NCBI RefSeq assembly: GCF_000807925.1
Contig: NZ_JRVC01000003.1
Location: 1-64,000, forward strand
Origin: Novosphingobium subterraneum
GTDB lineage: Bacteria; Pseudomonadota; Alphaproteobacteria; Sphingomonadales; Sphingomonadaceae
Length of the DNA: 64,000 bases
Direction: 5' to 3'
Part shown: positions 1 to 8,209 of the stretch, piece by piece
How positions within the stretch are numbered: position 1 is the first letter of the stretch
How the letters are laid out: every line of letters starts with the position of its first letter
Notes under the pieces: model-generated
Databases searched by the model: none
Told to the model about the DNA's origin: nothing
What the model saw: the letters and a program-made list of their open reading frames with translations, nothing else
Position numbers and translations under genes: made by a program

Positions 1-174
1 GACGCGGCCTTTCACGCGCTTTGCCGGTGGCGGCGGCGGGAGGGTGCTGGTGCTCGCTGGCTCAACCGCCTTTGGGGCCTTGGGGCGCGGCGGGTGGAGC
101 GGGGTGATCGTGGCGGCGACCTTGTTCCACAGGTCGGCCTCCTCGGGCGAGAGGCCTCGGGGAGCCTTCCTCAC
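1..174 (-). CDS. Smr-domain protein, N-terminal part (runs off the window)
   Basis: Reading the minus strand from a GTG at 174 gives 58 residues with no stop before the window edge: VRKAPRGLSPEEADLWNKVA followed by a Pro/Ala-rich linker. This matches the N-terminus of small MutS-related (Smr) proteins of alphaproteobacteria, which often follow mltA. The Smr nuclease domain itself would lie outside the window, so the assignment rests on the N-terminal motif and context. The GTG overlaps the mltA stop by 3 nt (GTGA), so the two genes are probably co-transcribed and translationally coupled. Confidence 0.6.
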   Translation of the reverse strand, partial: MRKAPRGLSPEEADLWNKVAATITPLHPPRPKAPKAVEPASTSTLPPPPPAKRVKGRV

Positions 175-1388
175 TGCTGGCCGAGACGCGCCAGCGTCCC
201 CTTGGGCAGGAGGATGAGGGCGCGGCCCCTTGCGCTCATGCCGCCGGCGATCTGGCGGGCTTCGGGGCCTGCGCCCCAGAAGCTGTCAAAGCGGTTGGCG
301 CCCTGGATCGCGCCGCCGGTGTCCTGCGCCACCCATAGCCCGCTGGCTTCCTTGCGGTCCACCTGCAGCCAGACGGGCGCGCCCAAGGGCACGAAGGCGG
401 GATCGGCGGCGACGGTGCTGCGCCCGGCGATGGGGACGTTGAGCGCTCCGACCGGGCCGGGGCCGGTCAATTCGCGGAAGAAGACATAGCTGCGGTTCTG
501 GCGCATCAGCTGCCGTCCGGCGTCGGGGAAATCGCGCAGGTATTGCTGGATGCCCTGCATCGAGCCGGAATACTGCCCCGGCGAGGAACCGATCAACCCG
601 CGCTCGCGCATCAGCGAGCCGATGCCGGTGTAGGCATGGCCGTTCTGCCCGGCAAAGCCCAAGCGGATCACGCTGCCATCAGGCGCGCGCAGACGGCCCG
701 AGCCCTGAATCTGCAGGAAGAAGAATTCGACCGGATCGGCCGCCCATGCCAGTTCGAGGCCCTTGCCCTGAAGGGCGCCATCCTCGATCTGGCCGCGATC
801 GTGATAGGCGGTGAAGACGCCGGCATCGTCATAGCGGCCCAATGGCATCTTGCCGTCGGGCAGGGGCTGCGCGTCGCCGGGTTTGGCGCGGACGAGGTCC
901 TTCGGCAGGGCATAGACCGGCACGTCGAAGCCCGGCTGGCGGGTGCGGGATCCGGCTATCTCGGGCTCGAAATAGCCGGTGACGAAGGCCGCGCCATCGC
1001 CGACTTCGGCGGTTTCGAAATAGGTGGTGAAGAAGCGCGCGGATTCGCCCGCGGGCCAGGTGGCGGCGGCGGCGCAGGCGGGAGCCCAGTCCTCTGGGCG
1101 GGTGAGGCCGGAATTGTCGGTGCGCTTTGTCAGCCGGGGGCAGGATGTGGCAAAGGCCTGCAGCGCGGCGGCGGTGTTATCAGGCTTGAAGCCGAGGCCT
1201 GCGACGACGGGGCCGCGCATGACGCCGGTGAGCGCGGCGGTGGCGGGTTTTACCGCAGGCGGGGTTGGCGGCGTGACCGGGCGCGGAGCACTGCCTTCGG
1301 GCACAAGGCGCACGCAGCCGCCAAGCAGAAAGAGCGCCGCGATGATCGCAGCGCTCTTCGTTTTGCAGAACCCTTGAATGCCCCTCAC
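171..1388 (-). CDS. mltA: Membrane-bound lytic murein transglycosylase A (MltA family lipoprotein)
   Basis: A lytic transglycosylase that cleaves peptidoglycan glycan strands to 1,6-anhydro-muropeptides, anchored in the outer membrane. From a GTG at 1388 the protein is 405 aa with a lipoprotein signal (AAIIAALFLLGGC). The MltA domain occupies the middle and a 3D (Asp-Asp-Asp type) barrel the C-terminus, with WVAQDTGGAIQGANRFDSFW ahead of the closing strand. I chose GTG 1388 because it follows the upstream Tim44-like stop by 8 nt and places the lipobox about 24 residues in. Longer starts run into the neighbouring gene. Part of a minus-strand operon: Tim44-like, mltA, Smr protein. Confidence 0.9.
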   Translation of the reverse strand: MRGIQGFCKTKSAAIIAALFLLGGCVRLVPEGSAPRPVTPPTPPAVKPATAALTGVMRGPVVAGLGFKPDNTAAALQAFATSCPRLTKRTDNSGLTRPEDWAPACAAAATWPAGESARFFTTYFETAEVGDGAAFVTGYFEPEIAGSRTRQPGFDVPVYALPKDLVRAKPGDAQPLPDGKMPLGRYDDAGVFTAYHDRGQIEDGALQGKGLELAWAADPVEFFFLQIQGSGRLRAPDGSVIRLGFAGQNGHAYTGIGSLMRERGLIGSSPGQYSGSMQGIQQYLRDFPDAGRQLMRQNRSYVFFRELTGPGPVGALNVPIAGRSTVAADPAFVPLGAPVWLQVDRKEASGLWVAQDTGGAIQGANRFDSFWGAGPEARQIAGGMSARGRALILLPKGTLARLGQQ

Positions 1389-1396
1389 TTGAAGCC

Positions 1397-2098
1397 TCAG
1401 GCCTCGTCGGTTTCGTCGAGCAGCCAGTCGGGATCGCGCGAGGTGAGATCGCGGCGGAAAGTCCACAGATCGCGCGCTTCGATCGCATCGTCGAGCGAGC
1501 CGGCAATGACGGTGCCTTCTGCGTTCCGGGTAACCGAGGCAATATCTGCGAGGAAGCGGACGGTGATGCGCGCGGTCTGTTCTTCGATCGAGGCCGCGAC
1601 GATGCGCGCTTCCTCGATGCGAATCACGCGGGCGTCGATCGTCTCGCCGGCTTGAGCGCGGGCATCGATGGCCGAGCTGAAGCCTTCGTAGACGTCGGCG
1701 TCGCAGAGCTGGAGCAGATCGTTCTTGTCCCCGCGCCAGAAGGCTTCGAGGATCATGGTATAGGCGCCCTTTGACCCTGCCAGGAACTGCGCGACATCGA
1801 AGCGGCGATCGGCCGAGATGATCGCGCGGACGCCGGCTTCGGCGCTGTTGTCAAACGTGCTGGGCGCAGGTGCGGCAAGTTCGCGCGGGCGCGGAGCGGC
1901 GGAACCGCCCTGCTGCTGGACCGGCTGCTGCTGCGATTTGGCCGAGGGATCGGGCTGTTCGATCCGGCGGCGCATCGGCTCCTCGTCATGCTCGGGCCGG
2001 CGGCCGAGGACGGAGTAGAGGCGCAGGCCCAGAAAGGCCGCAATCATCGCCAGGATCACAATTTGAACAATCACGCGCAAGATTCCCGAACTGTCCAT
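1397..2098 (-). CDS. Tim44/TimA-family membrane-anchored protein
   Basis: This 233-aa protein has a single N-terminal transmembrane helix (about residues 8-27, IVQIVILAMIAAFLGLRLYS), a charged Gln/Pro-rich linker (30-75) and a C-terminal Tim44-like domain (about 85-230). The domain includes FLAGSKGAYTMILEAFWRGD and a conserved beta-rich core ending in WTFRRDLTSRDPDWLLDETD. Bacterial homologues resemble the mitochondrial import-motor subunit Tim44. Their role is not firmly known, but they are inner-membrane associated. It leads the operon with mltA and the Smr gene and is divergent from secB. Confidence 0.85.
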   Translation of the reverse strand: MDSSGILRVIVQIVILAMIAAFLGLRLYSVLGRRPEHDEEPMRRRIEQPDPSAKSQQQPVQQQGGSAAPRPRELAAPAPSTFDNSAEAGVRAIISADRRFDVAQFLAGSKGAYTMILEAFWRGDKNDLLQLCDADVYEGFSSAIDARAQAGETIDARVIRIEEARIVAASIEEQTARITVRFLADIASVTRNAEGTVIAGSLDDAIEARDLWTFRRDLTSRDPDWLLDETDEA

Positions 2099-2321
2099 GG
2101 CCCCGGATCGGAAGACCTGAGCTCACGGCGTCATTCCAACGTGCCTCAAATAGGTACGGATTACAAATGAACAACGCGTGCATGACCCTTTGGGCTCATC
2201 CCTTGGCAAAGAATCTCGTCAGGTTGTGGCCTCGTTGCGCCAGACAAAGGCGGATTGCGGCCCTTGGGGCATGATGCTAGGCGCGCGGCCAAGGGAAACC
2301 CACACAGAAAGCACGTCTGAC

Positions 2322-2840
2322 ATGGCCGACGAAGGCAACATCATTTCGAATCTCAATGTCGATGGCCCCGTTCCGAACGGGGAAGACACTTCGCCCGCGA
2401 TCGGCCTGATCTCGCAGTACGTGAAGGACCTTTCGGTCGAGAACCCCAACGCGCCCGAATCCTACCAGTGGAGCGAAGCGCCCGACATCGCCGTGGACTT
2501 CAACATCTCGGCCCGCGTGATCCAGCCGGAAATCCACGAGATCGAGCTCAAGATCAACGTGACCTCGAAGGGCGCACAAGGCACTGCGTTCATCGTGGAA
2601 CTGGCCTATTGCGGCCTCATCGGCATGCGCAACGTGCCCGACGACCAGGCCCACCCGTTCCTGTTCGCCGAAGGTCCGCGCATCCTGTTCCCGTTTGCCC
2701 GCCGCATCGTCGCCGATGCCGTGCGCGATGCCGGTTACCCGCCGCTGATGCTCGAGCCGATCGACTTCAACGGCCTGTACATGCAGCAACTCGCGCAGGC
2801 ACAGGCGACCGCGGAAGCGACTCCGGCTGGCCAGGCCTGA
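2322..2840 (+). CDS. secB: Protein-export chaperone SecB
   Basis: SecB is a cytosolic tetrameric chaperone that holds preproteins unfolded for SecA. The 172-aa product starts MADEGNIISNLNVDGPVPNG and contains the SecB core (about 30-155): GLISQYVKDLSVENPNAPES, then INVTSKGAQGTAFIVELAYC, then the ILFPFARRIVADAVRDAGYP motif near the C-terminus. The start at 2322 fits the family. In-frame extension upstream reads as non-coding. The 223-bp gap to the divergent Tim44-like gene should hold promoters for both, but I see no clear core elements there. Confidence 0.95.
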   Translation: MADEGNIISNLNVDGPVPNGEDTSPAIGLISQYVKDLSVENPNAPESYQWSEAPDIAVDFNISARVIQPEIHEIELKINVTSKGAQGTAFIVELAYCGLIGMRNVPDDQAHPFLFAEGPRILFPFARRIVADAVRDAGYPPLMLEPIDFNGLYMQQLAQAQATAEATPAGQA

Positions 2841-2878
2841 TCTGACAGACTGAATCCGGTGGCCCGAGGGATGCGCCC

Positions 2879-4450
2879 ATGAACCTCCTCAAGGCCACCG
2901 GATCGATTGGCGGACTGACCCTGCTCAGCCGCATTCTGGGACTGGTGCGCGACAGCCTGTTCGCGCGCTTCGTCGGCGCGGCGTTTGCCTCGGACGCATT
3001 CCTTGTCGCGTTCCGGCTGCCCAACATGTTCCGCGCCTTGTTCGCCGAAGGCGCGTTTGCCAGCGCCTTCATCCCGATGTTCAACAAGAAGGTCGCCGAT
3101 CCCGAGGGCAAGGGCCTGCGTGACGGGCTCGACTTTGCGGAAGCCGCGCTTGCCGTGCTGCTGCCGGTGCTGCTGTTCATGACGGTGGTGCTCGAGGTCT
3201 TTGCCTGGCCGGTGACGCTGCTTTTGTCGGGCAAGTTCAACGGGGTGAGTGCGGACCAGTTCGCCTATGCGGTCGAGCTGTCGCGCTGGACGATCCCCTA
3301 CCTGATGCTGATCAGCATCGTCTCACTGTTTGGCGGCATCCTCAATTCGCTGGGCAAGTTCTGGGTCAACGCGGCGGCGCCGATCCTGCTGAACCTGACG
3401 CTGATCGTGGCGCTGCTGGGCTTTCATTCCGACGATCCGCTGGTGACGGCGCGCAATCAGGCGATTGCCGTTTCGGTCTCGGGCGCGCTGCAGCTGCTGT
3501 GGCTGGCCTGGGCCTGCCGCCGGAATGGTGTGCGGCTGCGGCTGCGCCGCCCGCGGCTTTCACCTGAAGTGAAGCAGCTGCTCAAGCTGATCCTGCCGGC
3601 GGCGGCAGGGGCAGGCGCGGTGCAGATCAACCTGGTAATCTCGACCGCGCTGGCCGCATCGCTGCTCGATCACGGTTCAGTCACTTACATCTACATGGCC
3701 GACCGGCTGAACCAGTTGCCGCTGGGGCTGATCGGCATCGGCCTTGGCACGGTGCTGCTGCCGACGATCTCGCGCCAGTTGGGCGGGGGCGAGGAAGTGG
3801 CAGCGATGGAAACGCAGAACCGGGGCATGGAGCTGGCGCTGCTGCTGACGCTGCCCGCAACGGTGGCGCTGGTATTGTGCGGCGAGCCGATTGCGGCAGC
3901 GCTGTTCGGCTATGGCAAGTTCGACGCGATGGATACGCATTTCACCGCGCAGGCGCTGGCCGCGTTCTCTATCGGGCTGCCGAGCTACATCCTGGTGAAG
4001 GTCCTGACGCCGGGATACTACGCGCGGCAGGATACGAAGACTCCGGTGCGCTATGCCACGATCTCGATGGTGGTGAACCTTGTCGGCAATCTGGCACTGA
4101 TCGTGCCGCTGAGGCACATGGGGCCGCCGCTGGCGACGGCAATTGCCTCGACCGTCAACGTCTGGCTGCTCTATCACACGCTGGTCAAGCGCGGGCACTT
4201 TGCCGCCGATGCACGTCTCAAGCGGCGCACCCTTCGGCTGGCGCTGGCGGCGCTGGCAATGGGCGCGGTGCTGTGGGCAGGGCAGGGGCTGGTGATGCCC
4301 TATGTCCATGGCACGTGGACCATTCGCGTGGCGGCCATGGCTGCACTGGTCACGTCCGGGGTCGTCGTCTATGGCCTTGCCGCCGTCCTGACCGGAGCAT
4401 TCCGGGTGGACGACCTCAAGCTTCTCCTGCGGCGTCGCCGCTCCAACTGA
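2879..4450 (+). CDS. murJ: Lipid II flippase MurJ (MviN)
   Basis: This 523-aa polytopic inner-membrane protein of the MurJ/MviN family flips undecaprenyl-PP-linked peptidoglycan precursor to the periplasmic face. The N-terminal signature [20 protein letters not shown] and [20 protein letters not shown] is typical, and 13-14 hydrophobic segments can be traced to the C-terminal Arg-rich tail. The length matches the family. It follows secB by 38 nt and precedes trpS by 10 nt, so these three genes may form one transcript. Confidence 0.95.
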   Translation: MNLLKATGSIGGLTLLSRILGLVRDSLFARFVGAAFASDAFLVAFRLPNMFRALFAEGAFASAFIPMFNKKVADPEGKGLRDGLDFAEAALAVLLPVLLFMTVVLEVFAWPVTLLLSGKFNGVSADQFAYAVELSRWTIPYLMLISIVSLFGGILNSLGKFWVNAAAPILLNLTLIVALLGFHSDDPLVTARNQAIAVSVSGALQLLWLAWACRRNGVRLRLRRPRLSPEVKQLLKLILPAAAGAGAVQINLVISTALAASLLDHGSVTYIYMADRLNQLPLGLIGIGLGTVLLPTISRQLGGGEEVAAMETQNRGMELALLLTLPATVALVLCGEPIAAALFGYGKFDAMDTHFTAQALAAFSIGLPSYILVKVLTPGYYARQDTKTPVRYATISMVVNLVGNLALIVPLRHMGPPLATAIASTVNVWLLYHTLVKRGHFAADARLKRRTLRLALAALAMGAVLWAGQGLVMPYVHGTWTIRVAAMAALVTSGVVVYGLAAVLTGAFRVDDLKLLLRRRRSN

Positions 4451-4460
4451 AGGCACTGAA

Positions 4461-5480
4461 ATGCGTATCGTTTCCGGCATCCAGCCCACCGGCAATCTCC
4501 ACCTCGGCAATTACCTGGGTGCGATCCGGAACTGGGTGCGCATGCAGGACGAGTGGTCGGCCAAGGGTGGGCAATGCCTCTATTTCCTTGCCGATCTTCA
4601 CGCGATCTCGATGCCGCATAGCCCCGCGGAACTGGCGGCAAACACGCGCGAAATGGTGGCGGCGCTGGTTTCGTGCGGGATCGATCCCGACAAGTCGATC
4701 CTGTTCAACCAGGCGCAGGTGCCCGCCCATGCCGAGCTGCAATGGCTGCTCAACGGCACGGCGCGGATGGGCTGGCTGAACCGCATGACGCAGTGGAAGG
4801 ACAAGGCGGGCAAGAACCGCGAGGGCGCGAGCGTGGCGCTGTTCACCTATCCGGTGCTGCAGGCGGCCGACGTGCTGCTCTATCAGGCAACGCACGTCCC
4901 GGTGGGCGAGGACCAGAAGCAGCATCTCGAGCTGGCGCGCGACATCGCGCAGAAGTTCAACAACGACTTCTGTTCAGAAGACGCGCCGCTGTTCACGCTG
5001 CCCGATCCGATCATCCCGCCCGAGGCTGCGCGCATCATGAGCTTGCGTGATGGCAGCGCGAAGATGAGCAAGTCCGATCCTTCGGACATGAGCCGGATCA
5101 ACCTGACCGACGATGCCGATGCGATCATGCAGAAGGTGAAGAAGGCCAAGACCGATCCCGAACCGCTGCCGGGCACGGTCGAAGGGCTGGCCGGGCGTCC
5201 GGAAGCGAACAACCTTGTCGGCATTTATGCGGCCATGGCTGGCACTTCGCCTGCCGAGGTTCTGACGCAGTTCGAAGGCAAGGGCTTCGGCCAGTTCAAG
5301 CCTGCACTGGGCGAACTGCTGGTCGAGACGCTGTCGCCGATGGCGGCACGTTATCGCCAGCTGCGCCAGGACGGCGAGGCGCTGGACGCGATCCTTGCCA
5401 AGGGCGCGCTGAAGGCTCGTGACCTTGCGGCGCCGACCCTCGCCCGGACCTATCAGGCATTGGGCCTTGTAAGAGGCTGA
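4461..5480 (+). CDS. trpS: Tryptophan--tRNA ligase
   Basis: Class I aminoacyl-tRNA synthetase that charges tRNA(Trp). The 339 aa carry the HIGH-type motif within [19 protein letters not shown] (about residues 7-25) and the KMSKS motif in [15 protein letters not shown] (about 197-211), plus the dimer-type C-terminal helical region. The length is normal for bacterial TrpRS. A 26-bp perfect palindrome lies 29 nt past the stop and may end the transcript or regulate the next gene. Confidence 0.97.
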   Translation: MRIVSGIQPTGNLHLGNYLGAIRNWVRMQDEWSAKGGQCLYFLADLHAISMPHSPAELAANTREMVAALVSCGIDPDKSILFNQAQVPAHAELQWLLNGTARMGWLNRMTQWKDKAGKNREGASVALFTYPVLQAADVLLYQATHVPVGEDQKQHLELARDIAQKFNNDFCSEDAPLFTLPDPIIPPEAARIMSLRDGSAKMSKSDPSDMSRINLTDDADAIMQKVKKAKTDPEPLPGTVEGLAGRPEANNLVGIYAAMAGTSPAEVLTQFEGKGFGQFKPALGELLVETLSPMAARYRQLRQDGEALDAILAKGALKARDLAAPTLARTYQALGLVRG

Positions 5481-5509
5481 TTTTCCTTCAGTTCGTTGCA
5501 AAACATTAC

Positions 5510-5535
5510 GTGCCTGCAACATATGTTGCAGGCAC
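5510..5535. repeat. 26-bp perfect palindrome downstream of trpS
   Basis: The half-site GTGCCTGCAACAT is followed directly by its exact reverse complement ATGTTGCAGGCAC, with no loop. It lies 29 nt after the trpS stop and about 100 nt before the next start. A loopless palindrome with no following T-run fits a dimeric-regulator operator better than an intrinsic terminator, but a cruciform or weak terminator is possible. Confidence 0.6.
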
Positions 5536-5635
5536 CATTCAACGTGCATTCAGCACTTCCCGTCCAAAAAGGCGGCATGCTATGCAGTGCGTGTGTCTGG
5601 CAAGGGGCGGCGGACGCATAACAGGAGTCGCAAGG

Positions 5636-6367
5636 ATGAATTCCGTTTCGCAAGTGAAGCCCTCTTCTTCCGGCAAGCGCCGGCTTCTCGGGCTTTCGGC
5701 AGTTTCGCTGATGCTCGTCTCGCTCGCCGGGTGCGCCACGCCGTTCAAGGCCGACGTCAAGCGCTTCCAGGCGCAGTTGCCGGCACCCGCTGGCCAGACC
5801 TTCGCGGTCGTCGCCGACGATCCCAGGGATGCAGGCGGGCTCGAGTTCGCGCAGTATGCATCGCTGGTGGGCAAGCAGATGGAGAAGCTGGGCTATCAGC
5901 CCGCCGCTCCTGAAAATGCCGACCTGCTGGTCAAGTTCGACTACGGCATCGATGGCGGGCGTGACCGCGTCCGATCCACCGGCTTTGCCGACCCGTTCTG
6001 GGGCGGTTGGGGTGGCTGGGGCGGCTGGGGCCCGGGTTATGGTCGAGGCTGGGGCCGCGCAGGCTTCTACGGCCGTGGCTGGGGCTGGGGGTGGAACGAT
6101 CCGTTCTTCTTCGGCGGTCCCGGCTGGGGTAACAGCGTCGATGTCGTGACCGTCTACACTTCGGGCATGGACCTCAAGATCGATCGCCGCGCCGATGGCC
6201 AGCGCCTGTTCGAAGGCAAGGCTGAAGCAGCTTCGTCCTCGAATCGCCTGTCCTATGTCGTGCCGAACCTCGTCGAGGCGATGTTTACCGACTTCCCCGG
6301 CAACAACGGGGAAACGGTGAGGATCTCGATCGCGCCGGAAAAGAAGACGGTGAAGAAGGTCAACTGA
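5636..6367 (+). CDS. DUF4136-family outer-membrane lipoprotein with Gly/Trp-rich segment
   Basis: The 243-aa lipoprotein has a lipobox LVSLAGC at about residues 28-34. The following fold (TPFKADVKRFQAQLPAPAGQ, YASLVGKQMEKLGYQPAAPE, ADLLVKFDYGIDGG) matches DUF4136, a family of unknown function. Between about residues 118 and 165 there is a low-complexity run of GGWGGWGGWGPGYGRGWGR type, then a return to the DUF4136 beta-strand pattern (VDVVTVYTSGMDLKIDRRAD). Start 5636 is preceded by AGGAG about 11 nt upstream. It is a monocistronic gene followed by a terminator. Confidence 0.85.
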   Translation: MNSVSQVKPSSSGKRRLLGLSAVSLMLVSLAGCATPFKADVKRFQAQLPAPAGQTFAVVADDPRDAGGLEFAQYASLVGKQMEKLGYQPAAPENADLLVKFDYGIDGGRDRVRSTGFADPFWGGWGGWGGWGPGYGRGWGRAGFYGRGWGWGWNDPFFFGGPGWGNSVDVVTVYTSGMDLKIDRRADGQRLFEGKAEAASSSNRLSYVVPNLVEAMFTDFPGNNGETVRISIAPEKKTVKKVN

Positions 6368-6391
6368 CCTTTCCCGACGGACCGAATGCAA

Positions 6392-6419
6392 AAAGGCCTC
6401 GCAGCGATGCGGGGCCTTT
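6392..6419 (+). terminator. Rho-independent terminator after the DUF4136 gene
   Basis: AAAGGCCTCGC pairs with GCGGGGCCTTT (one G-T wobble) around a 6-nt loop, with A-rich and T-rich flanks. It starts 25 nt after the stop codon, in the position expected for an intrinsic terminator. Confidence 0.85.
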
Positions 6420-6538
6420 CTGCTTGTGCGGCAGGCAGGGTGTTGTGCGTTTGCATCAGGTTTGCGCCATGCTGCGAACGATCGCGGATTGTTTGTGACA
6501 GCCCTTTGGGGATGCGCTATTCAGCCCGGGTAAACGTT

Positions 6539-6589
6539 GCCCGACGCGGCCTTGGGAGAGGATGCGACAACGTTCGCGCCGCGTCGGGC
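6539..6589. repeat. 12-bp inverted repeat, possible terminator of the DUF2721 gene
   Basis: GCCCGACGCGGC (6539-6550) and GCCGCGTCGGGC (6578-6589) are perfect complements separated by 27 nt. GTAAA and TTTAC just outside extend the stem after a bulge. It lies about 40 nt beyond the stop of the minus-strand DUF2721 gene, in the 264-bp gap between two convergent genes. Apart from this and the terminator at 6392-6419 I see nothing else in the gap. Confidence 0.5.
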
Positions 6590-6631
6590 TTTACCATTTC
6601 GATCATTTTGCAGCGCCAATCGCCCGGCAAT

Positions 6632-7105
6632 TTACTGCTGGTGCGGGATGTCGCGTTCGAGCTCGAGCAGCCCCTGCGGCAGGCGCAGGGAACGTGCCGC
6701 AATGCGCGTTTCCAGCAGAAGGTAGACCAGCGCGATCATCAGCAGGGCAATGGCGCCGAAGAAGGTGATCCCGGTGAGGTTGCGCAGTTCGAGGCCGGCC
6801 ATTTCGCCGATGAACAGCGATCCCACGGTAACGCCGATGGCGAGGCCCGACACCACCAGCAGCAACAGCGCCCTGCCGATGAGGTGGATGCGGCGATCGA
6901 CGTAACGGATCTCGATCACGACAAGATCGTGCTCCCGGCCCGTGGTCTGGGCGTGCTGGCTTTGCAGCGCGCGTGAGCGGTCGACGATGCGGCCGAGCCG
7001 CGTCGTCAGGATGTTCATGATGTTCCCGATCGCCACGAGGACAAACACCGGGGCCAGTGCCAGCTGAATGGTCTGGGCGATCACGCCGCTATGACCCGGA
7101 TTCAT
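6632..7105 (-). CDS. DUF2721 family membrane protein
   Basis: The 157-aa protein has three likely membrane helices: residues about 6-30 (IAQTIQLALAPVFVLVAIGN), 72-95 (LIGRALLLLVVSGLAIGVTV) and 104-128 (LTGITFFGAIALLMIALVYL). Between the first two lies the ILTTRLGRIVDRSRAL motif that defines DUF2721. Function is unknown. I chose ATG 7105 (MNPGHSGVIAQ). A GTG at 7138 would add 11 residues without a clear ribosome binding site. Confidence 0.8.
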   Translation of the reverse strand: MNPGHSGVIAQTIQLALAPVFVLVAIGNIMNILTTRLGRIVDRSRALQSQHAQTTGREHDLVVIEIRYVDRRIHLIGRALLLLVVSGLAIGVTVGSLFIGEMAGLELRNLTGITFFGAIALLMIALVYLLLETRIAARSLRLPQGLLELERDIPHQQ

Positions 7106-7186
7106 GAAAAGTCTCGCTGCATCACCGCCTTGTCGCACGTTGCGCCGCGGGCGGGCAAGCCGGATACGAATTCGGCCGGGTTTGCG

Positions 7187-8209
7187 CTAGAACCACATCC
7201 TCACGCCGACGACGGCGCTGACCTGCGATGGACTTTCGCCTTCGAGCCGTGCCAGCCGGGCCGTTTCGCCCAGTTTGCGCTCCCAATGGACGCCGACATA
7301 GGGGGCGAATTCGCGGGCGAACTCGTAGCGCAGACGGGTGCCCAGTTCGATCTTCTCGATCCCCGCGCCGATGCCGAGTTCGGGCACGTCCTGCGCGGAG
7401 GCGTCGATCTCGATCGAAGGTTGCAGAATGAGGCGCTGGGTCAGGCGCATGTCGTGTTCCGCTTCAAGCCGGAAATGCACGTCGCCCTTGTTCGAGACGA
7501 AGGCGTGGGCGCCGACCTCGAACCAGTAGGGGGCAAGGCCTTCGAAGCCGACCACGCCGTAGGTCCGGTCCGGTCCGGCACCGAAATCCTGCCGCACGCC
7601 GAGTTCGAAGTTCCACCACGGATCAAGGGCGTGGCGCCATGCCGCGCGCACTTCACCGGTTTCGAGCGGTTCGCCGAACCCCCCTTCGCCTTCGGTTTCC
7701 ACGGCCAGCCGGTCGATATCGCCGCCGATCCAGCCCATGGCCTGCCAGGCATAGCCGTCCGTGCCATTGCGGGGGCGGTATTCGAAGCGGTCGAGGATCA
7801 GCGCGTTGCCGAAGAAGCGGCCTTCCTTCGAGAGATCGGCGCGGGCCTGGGCCATGCGCTGCTTGTCCCAGAAGGCATCGGCGGGATGGTCGGTCGGGAC
7901 GGGCGGCGGGGGCGCGTTGCCGACTTCGCTGTCGGATACCGTTGGCATGGTGTGGCCCATGTGGGCCGAATGATCCATCGGCGTGCCCGCTTGAGGCGCA
8001 TCGGGCGCGGTTTGCTGGTGCATGGAGTGATCCATGCCCTGCATTGCCGCCCCGTCAGCAGGCTGGTCGTTCATGGCGCCCATGTCGTGCCCGGAATGGT
8101 CCATGCCCTGCATCTGGCTCATGTCGTGGCCGGCGTGAGGGTCCTGCGCTTCCTGCGCGAGCGATGGCGTGGCGATCAGGGCTGCACCGGCGAGCAGAAG
8201 GCGCTTCAT
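7187..8209 (-). CDS. copB: Copper resistance protein B (outer-membrane)
   Basis: CopB/PcoB family outer-membrane beta-barrel, thought to bind or move copper together with CopA. The 340 aa begin with a signal peptide (MKRLLLAGAALIATPSLAQE), then a Met/His-rich stretch (about 21-95) with repeated HAGHDM, MQGMDHSGHDMG and MDHS units. The barrel starts near PADAFWDKQRMAQARADLSK and ends in a C-terminal aromatic residue (VSAVVGVRMWF), as expected for outer-membrane insertion. The start overlaps the copA stop by 4 nt (ATGA). Confidence 0.93.
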   Translation of the reverse strand: MKRLLLAGAALIATPSLAQEAQDPHAGHDMSQMQGMDHSGHDMGAMNDQPADGAAMQGMDHSMHQQTAPDAPQAGTPMDHSAHMGHTMPTVSDSEVGNAPPPPVPTDHPADAFWDKQRMAQARADLSKEGRFFGNALILDRFEYRPRNGTDGYAWQAMGWIGGDIDRLAVETEGEGGFGEPLETGEVRAAWRHALDPWWNFELGVRQDFGAGPDRTYGVVGFEGLAPYWFEVGAHAFVSNKGDVHFRLEAEHDMRLTQRLILQPSIEIDASAQDVPELGIGAGIEKIELGTRLRYEFAREFAPYVGVHWERKLGETARLARLEGESPSQVSAVVGVRMWF

